Source of the DNA: MGBC163016 sp964631345
GTDB taxonomy: Bacteria > Actinomycetota > Coriobacteriia > Coriobacteriales > Eggerthellaceae
Length of the DNA stretch: 64,000 nucleotides
Assembly (NCBI GenBank): GCA_964631345.1
Contig: CAZVWE010000001.1
Coordinates: 310,001 to 374,000, forward strand
Direction of reading: 5' to 3'
Below the pieces are notes generated by a model that made no database searches, was not told where the DNA came from, and saw only the letters and a program-made list of their open reading frames with translations. A program made the position numbers and the translations under genes. Of the stretch, positions 44,100 to 53,200 are shown piece after piece; position 1 is the stretch's first letter; every line of letters starts with the position of its first letter.

Positions 44100-44930
44100 T
44101 TAATTATCGAGTTTTTCAACTCTGACAAGAGATATACGAGATCTACGGTTGCGCTCTACTGTGAACTTATAACCATCAACCACTATTTCATCTCCGGCTT
44201 TCGGGCAAGATTCAGCCTCATTCATCAACCATCCGGCTAAAGTTTCGTAATCATCGGATTCCGTAAGTGGCCAGCCAAGTTTGATGGCATCTTCTACAGG
44301 AAAACGACCAACGGCCTTCCAAACACCAGGACTTAACTGTTTGACCTCGTCACCACCAACATCAGATTCGTCAGCAATATCACCAACAATTTCTTCAAGG
44401 ATATCCTCAATGGTGACAACACCTTCAGTTCCACCATATTCATCAACAACAATTGCAATCTGCTGATGTGCTGCTTGCATTTCACTAAGAAGTTGAATCA
44501 CACCTTTTGTTTCGGGAACAAACATCGCCGAATACATGAATTTTCCAACGGATTCCTCAATCGACCCATCCATTAAAGGGCCAATCAAGTCTTTATAGTT
44601 AACTATGCCGATAATGTCATCTATCCCATCACGGCATACTGGAAGCCTTGAATAGCCCGTTCCCCGCATACGTTCAAGAGCAACTCGGCCACTCTCATCT
44701 TCCTCAACAAGCATCACGTCAACACGCGGAGTACAAACTTCACCAGCAACAGTATCTCCAAGATCAATGATGTCATTAATCATGCGCTTTTCGTCATCGG
44801 CAAGCTCATTTACGTCCTCGACGAATTCGCGTAATTCCTCTTCAGATGCGACCTCACGCTTAGCGCCCGTGATTCGCTCAAAAAAGCTTGGCTTTTTCTC
44901 TTTTTGTGATTCTGTATGTTCTTTATCCAT
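44100..44930 (-). CDS. CBS-domain/CorC-type transporter-associated protein
   Basis: This 276-residue cytoplasmic protein has two CBS domains (about 70-195: TPRVDVMLVEEDESG, RLPVCRDGIDDIIGIV, VDEYGGTEGVVTIEDILEEIVG) and a C-terminal CorC_HlyC domain (about 205-275). It lacks the DUF21 membrane region of full-length CNNM/HlyC proteins and thus resembles CorC of the magnesium/cobalt efflux system. CBS pairs bind adenine nucleotides. It is preceded by a 329-bp leader of the opposite-side neighbour; it lies upstream of that operon on the same strand. Likely role is in magnesium handling (inference). Confidence 0.88.
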   Translation of the reverse strand: MDKEHTESQKEKKPSFFERITGAKREVASEEELREFVEDVNELADDEKRMINDIIDLGDTVAGEVCTPRVDVMLVEEDESGRVALERMRGTGYSRLPVCRDGIDDIIGIVNYKDLIGPLMDGSIEESVGKFMYSAMFVPETKGVIQLLSEMQAAHQQIAIVVDEYGGTEGVVTIEDILEEIVGDIADESDVGGDEVKQLSPGVWKAVGRFPVEDAIKLGWPLTESDDYETLAGWLMNEAESCPKAGDEIVVDGYKFTVERNRRSRISLVRVEKLDN

Positions 44931-45014
44931 AGCTTAATCAACTCACTGCATACTAATATGCATGCCAATTTGCATGCTAACTACATCTCACATGCAATAC
45001 GACACTTATTCAGC

Positions 45015-46028
45015 CTAGAGAACTGATGGTAGCGGTATATAGAAAAGGTTACCGAGTGGACTGTTATTGAAGTAAATAACGATAGCCCTTGCATTGCTTT
45101 CTCCATATAAGGCACCTGCAATATAGACGACCAAGAGAACCATTACGCACAGCATGACAATAGAGAACACAAATCCTACCGTGCCAAAAACGCGGCCAGA
45201 TTCTGCGCGCGAAGCTACGCCGCCCTTCTTGAAGTAGCCCTTAGCAATCTTTTTAGCGACTAATCCAAGCACAATTCCAATAGGAGGAATCAAAGCAAAG
45301 AGGATAGAAAGTAATCCAAGGATTAAAGCAGCTGTTGCAGCACCACCTGAAGGAGGCTCCCCAAGATACATGGGCTCTTGAGGTACTTCTACCTGTTCAA
45401 CTGCAGGAATACCTTTGCGCCCTTTACGCTTTTTCCCTGTATTTGGAACTTCTGGATATGACTGTGTTTGCTGTTGGGGCTGTTGAACCTGTTGAGGTTG
45501 CTGAGACATTTGTTGTCCCATTTGCTGACCCATTTGTCCGCCAAGCATTCCCTGGCCTTGCTGAGCACCATAACCAGGCATTTGAGCATTTGGCATAACA
45601 GAAGGATCTGGAATAGCAGCCGCCATATCTTGATGGGACATCCCCATATCAGGCTGTTGACCCATTCCCATATCCATTGAGGCTTCTTTTGGCCCAAAGA
45701 TCGAAGAAGATCGAATCTGCGCTTGTCTTGCTGCACGCTCAGCTTCCATCTCTGGCGTCATGTATCCTTGTTGCATTGGATCCATGTAACCATTTTGGTA
45801 ATACATATCATTTGGGTATGGATTCGCAACTATCGGCTGACCTGTCATGGGGTCAATATAGCCTTGCCCCATATCTGGCTGCTGATACATATCCTGCGGG
45901 TAGACGCCTGACATCTGTTGTCCATATTGGTTGCCCCACTCGGGCATACCAGCTTGAGGATAAGCTGGATTGTTCGGATCATCATATCCGAGAGGTTGGC
46001 TATTTGCGAAGTTCATGCTGTCTGGCAT
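45015..46028 (-). CDS. Gln/Met/Pro-rich protein with C-terminal DUF4190-type membrane domain
   Basis: This 337-residue protein has about 225 residues of low complexity (GYMDPMQQGYM, QQMGQQMSQQPQQVQQ) followed by a membrane domain with two helices (GGAATAALILGLLSILFALIPPIGIVLGLVAKKIAKG, then GTVGFVFSIVMLCVMVLLVVYIAGAL). The two-helix arrangement with a conserved small loop fits the DUF4190 family; its role is unknown. GGGAG precedes the ATG. It is downstream of cydAB but separated by 91 bp with a hairpin, so it is probably a separate unit. Confidence 0.72.
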   Translation of the reverse strand: MPDSMNFANSQPLGYDDPNNPAYPQAGMPEWGNQYGQQMSGVYPQDMYQQPDMGQGYIDPMTGQPIVANPYPNDMYYQNGYMDPMQQGYMTPEMEAERAARQAQIRSSSIFGPKEASMDMGMGQQPDMGMSHQDMAAAIPDPSVMPNAQMPGYGAQQGQGMLGGQMGQQMGQQMSQQPQQVQQPQQQTQSYPEVPNTGKKRKGRKGIPAVEQVEVPQEPMYLGEPPSGGAATAALILGLLSILFALIPPIGIVLGLVAKKIAKGYFKKGGVASRAESGRVFGTVGFVFSIVMLCVMVLLVVYIAGALYGESNARAIVIYFNNSPLGNLFYIPLPSVL

Positions 46029-46053
46029 CTTCGCTCCCGTCTTTGTCTAAAAG

Positions 46054-46070
46054 CTGTCTTTTTAAGACAG
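46054..46070 (-). terminator. Possible weak terminator after cydAB
   Basis: A perfect 7-bp stem, CTGTCTT/AAGACAG, with a three-base loop is followed on the minus strand by CTTTT. It lies 50 bp past cydB. The short T-run makes termination uncertain. Confidence 0.4.
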
Positions 46071-46119
46071 TATTAAGCAGAATAATAGTAAATTGTACTA
46101 AACCTTCCGTAACCTGTCA

Positions 46120-47160
46120 TTATTCTCCAAGGTCAGACGCTTTTACGCGACCACGGAACGTCCTATAGATTATCACGTGATAAATAAGGACGAGCGGAAG
46201 CCCAATGCACAAGATTACTGTCATACAGAACAATGACAGGTCACTTGCTCCCGCGCTCATGATGGTAATAGGAACACCGTATTCTGTAGGCGATGCGTTC
46301 ACTAGATTCGGGAACATACTAAACGCCACAAGAAACACGACAGATCCCGCACAGACACATTGTGCAATAAATGCCCACATGTCCATACCATCTGCCTTGA
46401 AAAACCCAAATACAATAGCTAAAACAACTGCAATCACCGTCAAAGCAGCAAATATATTTTTAGCGGCACTAAACGTTAAATCTACAATTGGCTGTTCTGG
46501 TAAAACAAAGAAATATACGCATGATGCAACTATAAATAGCACAAGGCTAATAACTTGAAATGGTATACGAAGAGATTTTGCACGATTGCGAATATCAGAA
46601 CCAAGAGGTGCCTTCATCGTAAGCCAGCAAGCACCCGCAGATATAAACATGCAAAGGCCTAGAAGTCCACATAGAAGCGTAAATGGAGAAATAAGGCCAA
46701 ACAGAGGAATTCCTATATAGTTCCCAAAATCATCCATAGGAATACCAGCAATTACATTACCAACTGCTACGCCAAAAAGAAGAGCAGGAACTAATGAACC
46801 TAGGAAGAAGCAGATATCCCAAACTTTTCTCCATTTTGGATCTCCGCCCCAGAATTCAAAACTAACTGCCCTAACTATTAATCCAAACAGCACAAGCATG
46901 ATAGCTAAATAAAAGCCCGAAAACGTTGTTGCATATGCATCTGGAAATGCTGCAAACAATGCTCCACCTGCGGTTAATAGCCAAACCTCATTGCCATCCC
47001 AAACAGGACCGATTGATCTTCTGGCTATACGTTGGTCGCGCTCATCTTTGCAGATAAACGGATAAAGCACGCCAACACCTAAATCAAACCCATCAAGAAT
47101 GAAATAACCAGCGATTAGCAAGAATACTAAAAAGAACCAAAGAATTTCTAGGCCTGTCAT
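46120..47160 (-). CDS. cydB: Cytochrome bd oxidase subunit II
   Basis: This 346-residue membrane subunit has about nine helices. GYFILDGFDLGVGVLYPFI and GPVWDGNEVWLLTAGGALFAAFPDAYAT at the N-terminus are diagnostic. It supports the quinol-oxidising heme subunit I in reducing oxygen to water. The start overlaps the cydA stop by four bases. In an otherwise anaerobic gene set it probably scavenges traces of oxygen. cydD and cydC (assembly transporter) are not in the window. Confidence 0.95.
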   Translation of the reverse strand: MTGLEILWFFLVFLLIAGYFILDGFDLGVGVLYPFICKDERDQRIARRSIGPVWDGNEVWLLTAGGALFAAFPDAYATTFSGFYLAIMLVLFGLIVRAVSFEFWGGDPKWRKVWDICFFLGSLVPALLFGVAVGNVIAGIPMDDFGNYIGIPLFGLISPFTLLCGLLGLCMFISAGACWLTMKAPLGSDIRNRAKSLRIPFQVISLVLFIVASCVYFFVLPEQPIVDLTFSAAKNIFAALTVIAVVLAIVFGFFKADGMDMWAFIAQCVCAGSVVFLVAFSMFPNLVNASPTEYGVPITIMSAGASDLSLFCMTVILCIGLPLVLIYHVIIYRTFRGRVKASDLGE

Positions 47161-48752
47161 CTTGCATCACCGCCTTTCATGTCCTCTTCATTTAGGGTTT
47201 GAATTTTTTGCCTCTTCTCAGCGGGTTCTTCTTTAAAAGAAATGACCTCTATCTTTGCAGCATTGTCATCGTTTGCAATTCTGCTAGCAATTGTAGCTTC
47301 GCCAGCGTGTGTAGTTTTGCCCTCATTTGAAGTTTTGTCATCGTTGCCATCATATGGTGTTTCGCCACTGGAAGTCTCATACACAGGACCTTCGCTAATA
47401 AAGCGCCCAACCACACGAGCCCATCCAACAAAGAGAAGTAAATAAACCACTACAAAAAGCACAAGGGTAATCACAAGCTCAAAAGGTTGCACCGATGCGC
47501 TCACGCCATCTTGAGTCAGTAGATATAAGCCATCTGGACTAGATGTTGCTGGATAAACCACGTAGGGCTGGCGTCCTAATTCCGCTGTGTACCACCCACA
47601 CTGAATCGCGAGGAATGGAAACAGTGGCGATATTATCAACAACCACTGCATAAATTTCATGTTCGTCAAATTGTGCTTCGCATTTTTTCTATTGAACACA
47701 AATGCCAAAATTAGCACGAGTACAATAATTCCGAAAAGCGCAACCATGCCGTGATATACCTGGTAAACAAAATTCACAGGCATAGTTTCGACATCAATAT
47801 CAGAAAAGCGCATAGTGTCGGCCAATTCATAAAGACCAGGATACTCAGCATCCCAAGTTCCAGTAGCCAAAAAACTTGTGCCCCCAGGAATCCCCAGCGT
47901 GTGAGCCTCACCCGTTTCTTCATCCACAATTCCAAAAACGGAAAGCTCGGGAACCTGCGTTTCGTATTGACCTTCCATCATTGCAAGTTTAGTAGGCTGC
48001 TCATTCCAAACTTCAACTGCAGATGCATGAGCGCTTCCAAGTAACGCGATAACCGAAATAACTCCAACAATTGCGCCTGTGCGCATCATTTTTTTGGCTG
48101 CACCTGCATGAACCTTTTTGTGCATATACCAAGCAGCCACCGCCATTGTGATAAACGCTCCCATGACTAACAACGCGAGCACAGTGTGTCCGTATCTAGG
48201 AAGCGTTGACGGATTAAAAGCTGCAGCAAAAAAGTCTGTAATTATGGCCTCTGATCCGTCAGCAGCAAGTTCTGCGCCAGCAGGCGTTTGCATCCATGAA
48301 TTCGCAATCAAAATCCAAAGTGCAGAAAGCGCGGATCCTGCAAATGTGAGCCAAGCTGACACCATGTATAAAACAGGCTTAATTTTCTTTCTGCCAAAAA
48401 TCAAAATTCCTAAGAAAATTGACTCTAGGAAGAAAGCGAACAACGCCTCAGCCGCAAGTGGAGCTCCAAAAATGTCTCCCACAAACCTCGAATAGGCCGC
48501 CCAATTTGTACCGAAGGAAAATTCCATGGTGATGCCCGTAGCAACGCCGATCGCAAATACGGCTGTATAAATTTTCACCCACATTCGCGCAAGAGCATCG
48601 TCGTTTGCGTTCTTAGACCTGTAAGCCTTCGTTACAAATATAGCCGTTATAAGACCAATGCCTACAGTAATTGGCACAAATATAAAATGATAGCTCGCCG
48701 TCAGTGCGAACTGAATTCGCGCCATAAGAACTTGATCAGCGAATAAATCCAT
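47157..48752 (-). CDS. cydA: Cytochrome bd oxidase subunit I
   Basis: This 531-residue subunit carries the hemes. His near residue 22 in TASYHFIFVPITVG is the expected heme ligand, and the quinol-site motif GWYTAELGRQPYVVYP is present. The quinol loop is of the short type. About 65 residues of charged low-complexity tail (STSSGETPYDGNDD region) extend the C-terminus beyond the usual length. AGGAG lies just before the ATG. It is co-transcribed with cydB. Confidence 0.95.
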   Translation of the reverse strand: MDLFADQVLMARIQFALTASYHFIFVPITVGIGLITAIFVTKAYRSKNANDDALARMWVKIYTAVFAIGVATGITMEFSFGTNWAAYSRFVGDIFGAPLAAEALFAFFLESIFLGILIFGRKKIKPVLYMVSAWLTFAGSALSALWILIANSWMQTPAGAELAADGSEAIITDFFAAAFNPSTLPRYGHTVLALLVMGAFITMAVAAWYMHKKVHAGAAKKMMRTGAIVGVISVIALLGSAHASAVEVWNEQPTKLAMMEGQYETQVPELSVFGIVDEETGEAHTLGIPGGTSFLATGTWDAEYPGLYELADTMRFSDIDVETMPVNFVYQVYHGMVALFGIIVLVLILAFVFNRKNAKHNLTNMKFMQWLLIISPLFPFLAIQCGWYTAELGRQPYVVYPATSSPDGLYLLTQDGVSASVQPFELVITLVLFVVVYLLLFVGWARVVGRFISEGPVYETSSGETPYDGNDDKTSNEGKTTHAGEATIASRIANDDNAAKIEVISFKEEPAEKRQKIQTLNEEDMKGGDAR

Positions 48753-48884
48753 TTCTCCTCCAATTAACCCGGCGATGCTTACATTTTAGCCCTAATCTCG
48801 CCAAGAGATTCAGAAGTTACATGCATTCGCTTTAAACATCAATTCGCCTGATACGTTTTGTTGGCCTACGTTACCTAATACTTG

Positions 48885-50168
48885 CTATTCATCGTCTTTC
48901 TTAGAATGAGAATGTTTTGCATTGCTCCTTCTACTAAACACTAAAATCGCAAGAACAACGGCTGCAAGCGATGCAGCTATCAAGCATCCACCAATGACAA
49001 ACTGGTTGCTATCGCCTGTCTGAGATAACTTGGTGCCGTTGCTGCCATAAGTACCAGAATTGCGGGTGTTGTCGCCACCACCACTGATGTTTACGTTCGA
49101 ATTTCCGCCACCATTGTTAAAGTTGCCATTATTACCGTTGTTGGTGTTGTCATCTCCGGGACCACCGCCACCAATGCGACCAAACTCAACACTCAGGTTC
49201 ACATCTTCTGTGACGTTTGGAATGGTAAACGTAGTTCGACTGTATGCAGCCCTTCTACCTTGATAGGTCAAGAATGTAACCTGATATCCCTCATCAGGCG
49301 TAAAGGTGAACGTTACTGCTTGTCCGCGTTTGATGGTTGCTATTGTAGGAGAAACCGTTCCATGAGCATTGTCTCCCACAACGTTAGCGCGAACAGTAAA
49401 TTCACCAAGCGCTGGATCGTCTGGTCCGCCGTTATTCTCATTAACGTTGGTATTCGAATCGCCACCATTATTCTCATTAACGTTGGTATTCGGGTTACCA
49501 CCGTTGTTCTCGTTTACGTTGGTATTCGGGTTACCACCGTTGTTCTCGTTTACGTTGGTATTCGGGTTACCACCGTTGTTCTCGTTTACATTGGTATTCG
49601 GGTTACCACCGTTATTTTCGTTTTCATTATTGCCTGGCTCATCAGGACCAGGAGGATTCGGGTCATCATCACCGGTAAATTCAACTTCACTTAAAGGAGC
49701 CCCGTCAACACCCTCTGCTGTATTAGGATTGTCATCAGTATCACGGCTTTCAATTGAGTACACCTGTAATGTCACAGTGTTTGTTCCACCAATTGAAACA
49801 GTACCAACGTTGAACTTCCCATCAGCATCCATAGGCAACTCATCTATACCATTTGAAACATAGACCACCAAAGTCTGTCCGTTTTGAGATGTTGTATGCA
49901 TAGCCATACTGGATGCAGTATCCGAGAAAGAGAACGTGTAATCGCTGGGGCTTAGCAAGTTTCCACTAGCATTCGCCACACCAAGGCGCACTTCCACAGA
50001 AGATGTGTGGCTAGGCAAATCTTTAACCACTATCTGTGAGCTACGAGTAATTCCTATCTTGTTAAGCTCGACTGAGCCTTGTGCCCAAACAATACTTGGC
50101 ACTAAGGCAATTACGGCAACAAGGATTACCGCTAAAGCCTTTCTAGTCTTTGTTCCCAGCGTGTCCAT
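48885..50168 (-). CDS. Sortase-anchored surface protein with NENNGGNPNTNV repeats
   Basis: This 427-residue protein has a signal peptide (KALAVILVAVIALVPSIVWA), then a beta-rich domain (about 30-135), a repeat spacer of about 65 residues built of the 12-residue unit NENNGGNPNTNV, and a second beta domain (GEFTVRANVVGDN...). It ends with LSQTGD (about 381-386), a hydrophobic helix and Arg-Arg, a sortase sorting signal of the QTGD type. It is therefore probably covalently wall-anchored. ATG at 50168 follows AAGGA. It lies 44 bp downstream of the giant M60 protease gene and is likely co-transcribed; the first beta domain may receive that protein's dockerin-like segment (hypothesis). Confidence 0.82.
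   Translation of the reverse strand: MDTLGTKTRKALAVILVAVIALVPSIVWAQGSVELNKIGITRSSQIVVKDLPSHTSSVEVRLGVANASGNLLSPSDYTFSFSDTASSMAMHTTSQNGQTLVVYVSNGIDELPMDADGKFNVGTVSIGGTNTVTLQVYSIESRDTDDNPNTAEGVDGAPLSEVEFTGDDDPNPPGPDEPGNNENENNGGNPNTNVNENNGGNPNTNVNENNGGNPNTNVNENNGGNPNTNVNENNGGDSNTNVNENNGGPDDPALGEFTVRANVVGDNAHGTVSPTIATIKRGQAVTFTFTPDEGYQVTFLTYQGRRAAYSRTTFTIPNVTEDVNLSVEFGRIGGGGPGDDNTNNGNNGNFNNGGGNSNVNISGGGDNTRNSGTYGSNGTKLSQTGDSNQFVIGGCLIAASLAAVVLAILVFSRRSNAKHSHSKKDDE
49428..49627 (-). repeat. 36-bp coding minisatellite inside the surface-protein gene
   Basis: About five and a half copies of a 36-bp unit encode NENNGGNPNTNV. The central copies are nearly identical at the base level (GTTACCACCGTTGTTCTCGT region), outer ones are diverged. 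Such in-frame repeats vary in number by slippage and set spacer length. There are no spacers, so it is not a CRISPR. Confidence 0.9.
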
Positions 50169-50212
50169 GATGGTGTTCCTTCTATGTTTTGCGTTTTTCA
50201 TCATGCACCCCA

Positions 50213-53200
50213 TTACAGGCTCACATCGATGCCAGTGATGCGACTATCTACATCATATGGAATCGTAGCCATCGACGTGGCAGCCACAAGCGTACCTTGC
50301 GCTTCAGGGCTGTCAATCCTGTAAAGACCTGCATATACCTGGCTTAAATTATTAATGGAATTCTCCCATGTGCCAGGCAAGAAATAACATATCCAAACAC
50401 CACTTGCACGTGCCGTAAATTCGCTACCCGTAAGATTTGGAGCAACAAACTCACATTTTGCTGTGTTTCCGTTGTCGTCGGTTAACTCATAGCCATCCTC
50501 GTCAAGCAACAAAACGCTGCTGTTCTCAGGAGAACCAACAAATGTCCCGATGAACGCCAATGAGCCTTCCGGAATTACAACAGCGTCTGCATCATCGGTT
50601 TCCTCTTTAACAGTCAAATCGTGATTCAGAACGCCAATGCCATAGTTGGAATCCTCATCCAAGAACGAGATGTCATCTCCAACTGAAGTGAGCACATCAA
50701 TCTCGGCGATTGCGATTGGCCCATCGTTTTCACCAAATTCAGTTAGACGCACATAGCTTGCCTTTTGGAAGTGCAGTGTATTGCTAGTCGTGCCACCAAT
50801 ACCTGGAAGTGCTGTTGCGCGATCAAAATAGACAGTCAATGTCTCGGACTTGCCAAACATGTCAGCTGTGATGTCTTTTAAGGCTACAGTTTGCCAATTC
50901 TTACCATCAAGACTTGTTTGCACCCAAAGTTGCTTGAATGCTCTGTCTTTATGAATGCCAGGCGTGTAAACAATGCCACAAATATCAACGACATCATTTA
51001 GGGCAATCGTAACTGACGGATAATCTCCAGTGCGTTTTGCCTTTTCTTCAACTGCAGTATTGGCAAACTCACTCAGTTCTTCTTCTGGCATAACACCTTC
51101 GAAAGTTGTGCCATAGTCATCATCAATAACGCTATTGGCAGCTGTCGGTGTAGCATACATGCAAACCTGTGCCGATCCAGATTCCTCAGGAACTAGTTCT
51201 TCTTTAGGATCAATCATCGTAGATGTTGCAGTCCAGGATTCTTTTGCAAGCAAAGCTTCAGTTGCAGGCCCTGTAATATTCTTCTTAGTGATCGTCCTAG
51301 AGCCAGACTTTGTTAGAGCCTTATCAATTGCACATACTGAATAACTATATGTGCAGCTATCAGTTAGATAATCCGTAAACGTGGTCTCATCAGGTCCAAC
51401 ATAGCCAACAATTGTTGTACTGCTTCCAGATTTCTTGCTAATTTCAAACAGCAGCACATCGTTGATGTTGTAGGAAGAATTAACTCCAATACCCGTAATA
51501 TCAACCCGTGATGGATCATCGACATTTTGCTCAGCTAGAGCATCTTCAGAAATAACTGACGCACCTGCAGTAAACGGCTTCGTTGGAGCGGTTCTACGAG
51601 AATCATCTGTTACATACTGAATAGCACGTGTTTCCTTTGTGAAATTCGCAGCATAAGCAATTGTGTCTTCATCAGGAGTTAGACCCCATGCCTCGAAGAA
51701 CGCCAGATTATCTTTGCCAGTTGCCGCCATTGCAAGTCTCATGAATGCATTTTCTTGATCGGCACCTTCAAGGCTCAAGTCATACGGTGCCTTTTCAGGA
51801 TTCCTTGCATAAGCATCAATGCGAGCAAATACAAGATTCGACATCTGATCAGCCGCAGTGTTGTAGTACTTGTATGAGAATCCTGCATCATAGGCTAGAT
51901 GCAGCTGCCAATACAAAGCAGTTGCAAATGTACAATCCTCAAGCGGAGCCTTAACACCAGATGTCACTTTGTCATAAACATCTGAGTAGCTAAAGCCTGC
52001 AGTGTCATTTGTGTCATGGTTGGTCAGAAGTTGTGCATAGTAATTATTGGTAACTTCCTCAATACCATATTCTGGCTGCATGATTTGATGTCCAATTTCA
52101 TGAAGAACATCCCAATCATAGTAGCTACCAAGCTTATATCTACCAGAAGATCCACCATCAATTACACCTTCAGGAAGACCTAATCCCTTTGATCCATTCC
52201 AAGTAACACCGATGTGATTCTTGCTTGCATACATAGTGCCTGTTGGCGTTTGCATGTAGCGAATGCTTTGGCGAGCACGTGGAATATCGTTGTTTACGCC
52301 ATAGCTTGCGACAAGGTCTGCATTAGCCTCATCATCAACATCAAAAAGGCCTTTATGCTGATAGAGAATCTCCATCATCTTATCTGATGCGCCAAGACGC
52401 CTATTCAGCTCATCAATTATGTCTTCTGTGTCAGGACGAAGTTCGTCAATTGAAGCCTTGAACTGTGTAGCTGGGAGAGAAAGCATGGTGTAGTCAGTCA
52501 CGATGTCAGTTGTATTCGCAATGCAATACTGCTCGTTATATGTATTGAGAATACTGCCTGTTTTATGACCCGCACTACCATGGATGCTGGAAAGCGATTC
52601 AACATGTTTGTTTAAGCTTTCTACATATGTAGCAATGCGCTCTTTACGAATAGTGTCTATATCGCTTGAAGTCTCACCTGTAATGCCGTGCAAATCAAGC
52701 ACCGGAATACGAGAGCCACCTATAACATGGATGCCATAAGTTGTATCCGCCTCGCTGCTTGTATATTCAACATACAGCGCGCCTCCATGCTCATTTGATG
52801 AACCCATATCAGGAATAGTGATTGAGTTCATGCCAGTACTTAAATTAGTACCGATAGTTGAATAGTACGAATCAGCGGTTCCACGATATTGGGTCGCAAT
52901 TAGGCGAAGATTCGTCGGCTCTCCTGCAACACCATTCTCTGATCCAACAAATACTTGAATGCGTTCATTTGCCTGAACAGTAACACCTAAAGGCTGCCAT
53001 GCATTGACGCCATTAACCTCAGAATCTCCCGCGTAAATGCTAGGATCGATCGCGATTGTGTCATAGTCACCTGCATGTAAAAGCGAAAGCGCTGCTTCAA
53101 TTTCTGCATTATAAATATCAATGTTGTAGTGAAGTTCTGCTTTGTTGGCAGATGTTTCTGAGAAAGAATCCGGTGTGTTCACGGCCTCTTTCAGCTCATT

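Noticed and set aside
49428..49627. CRISPR-like 36-bp repeats
   Set aside because: Repeats are contiguous, without unique spacers, and encode an in-frame peptide repeat of a surface protein.
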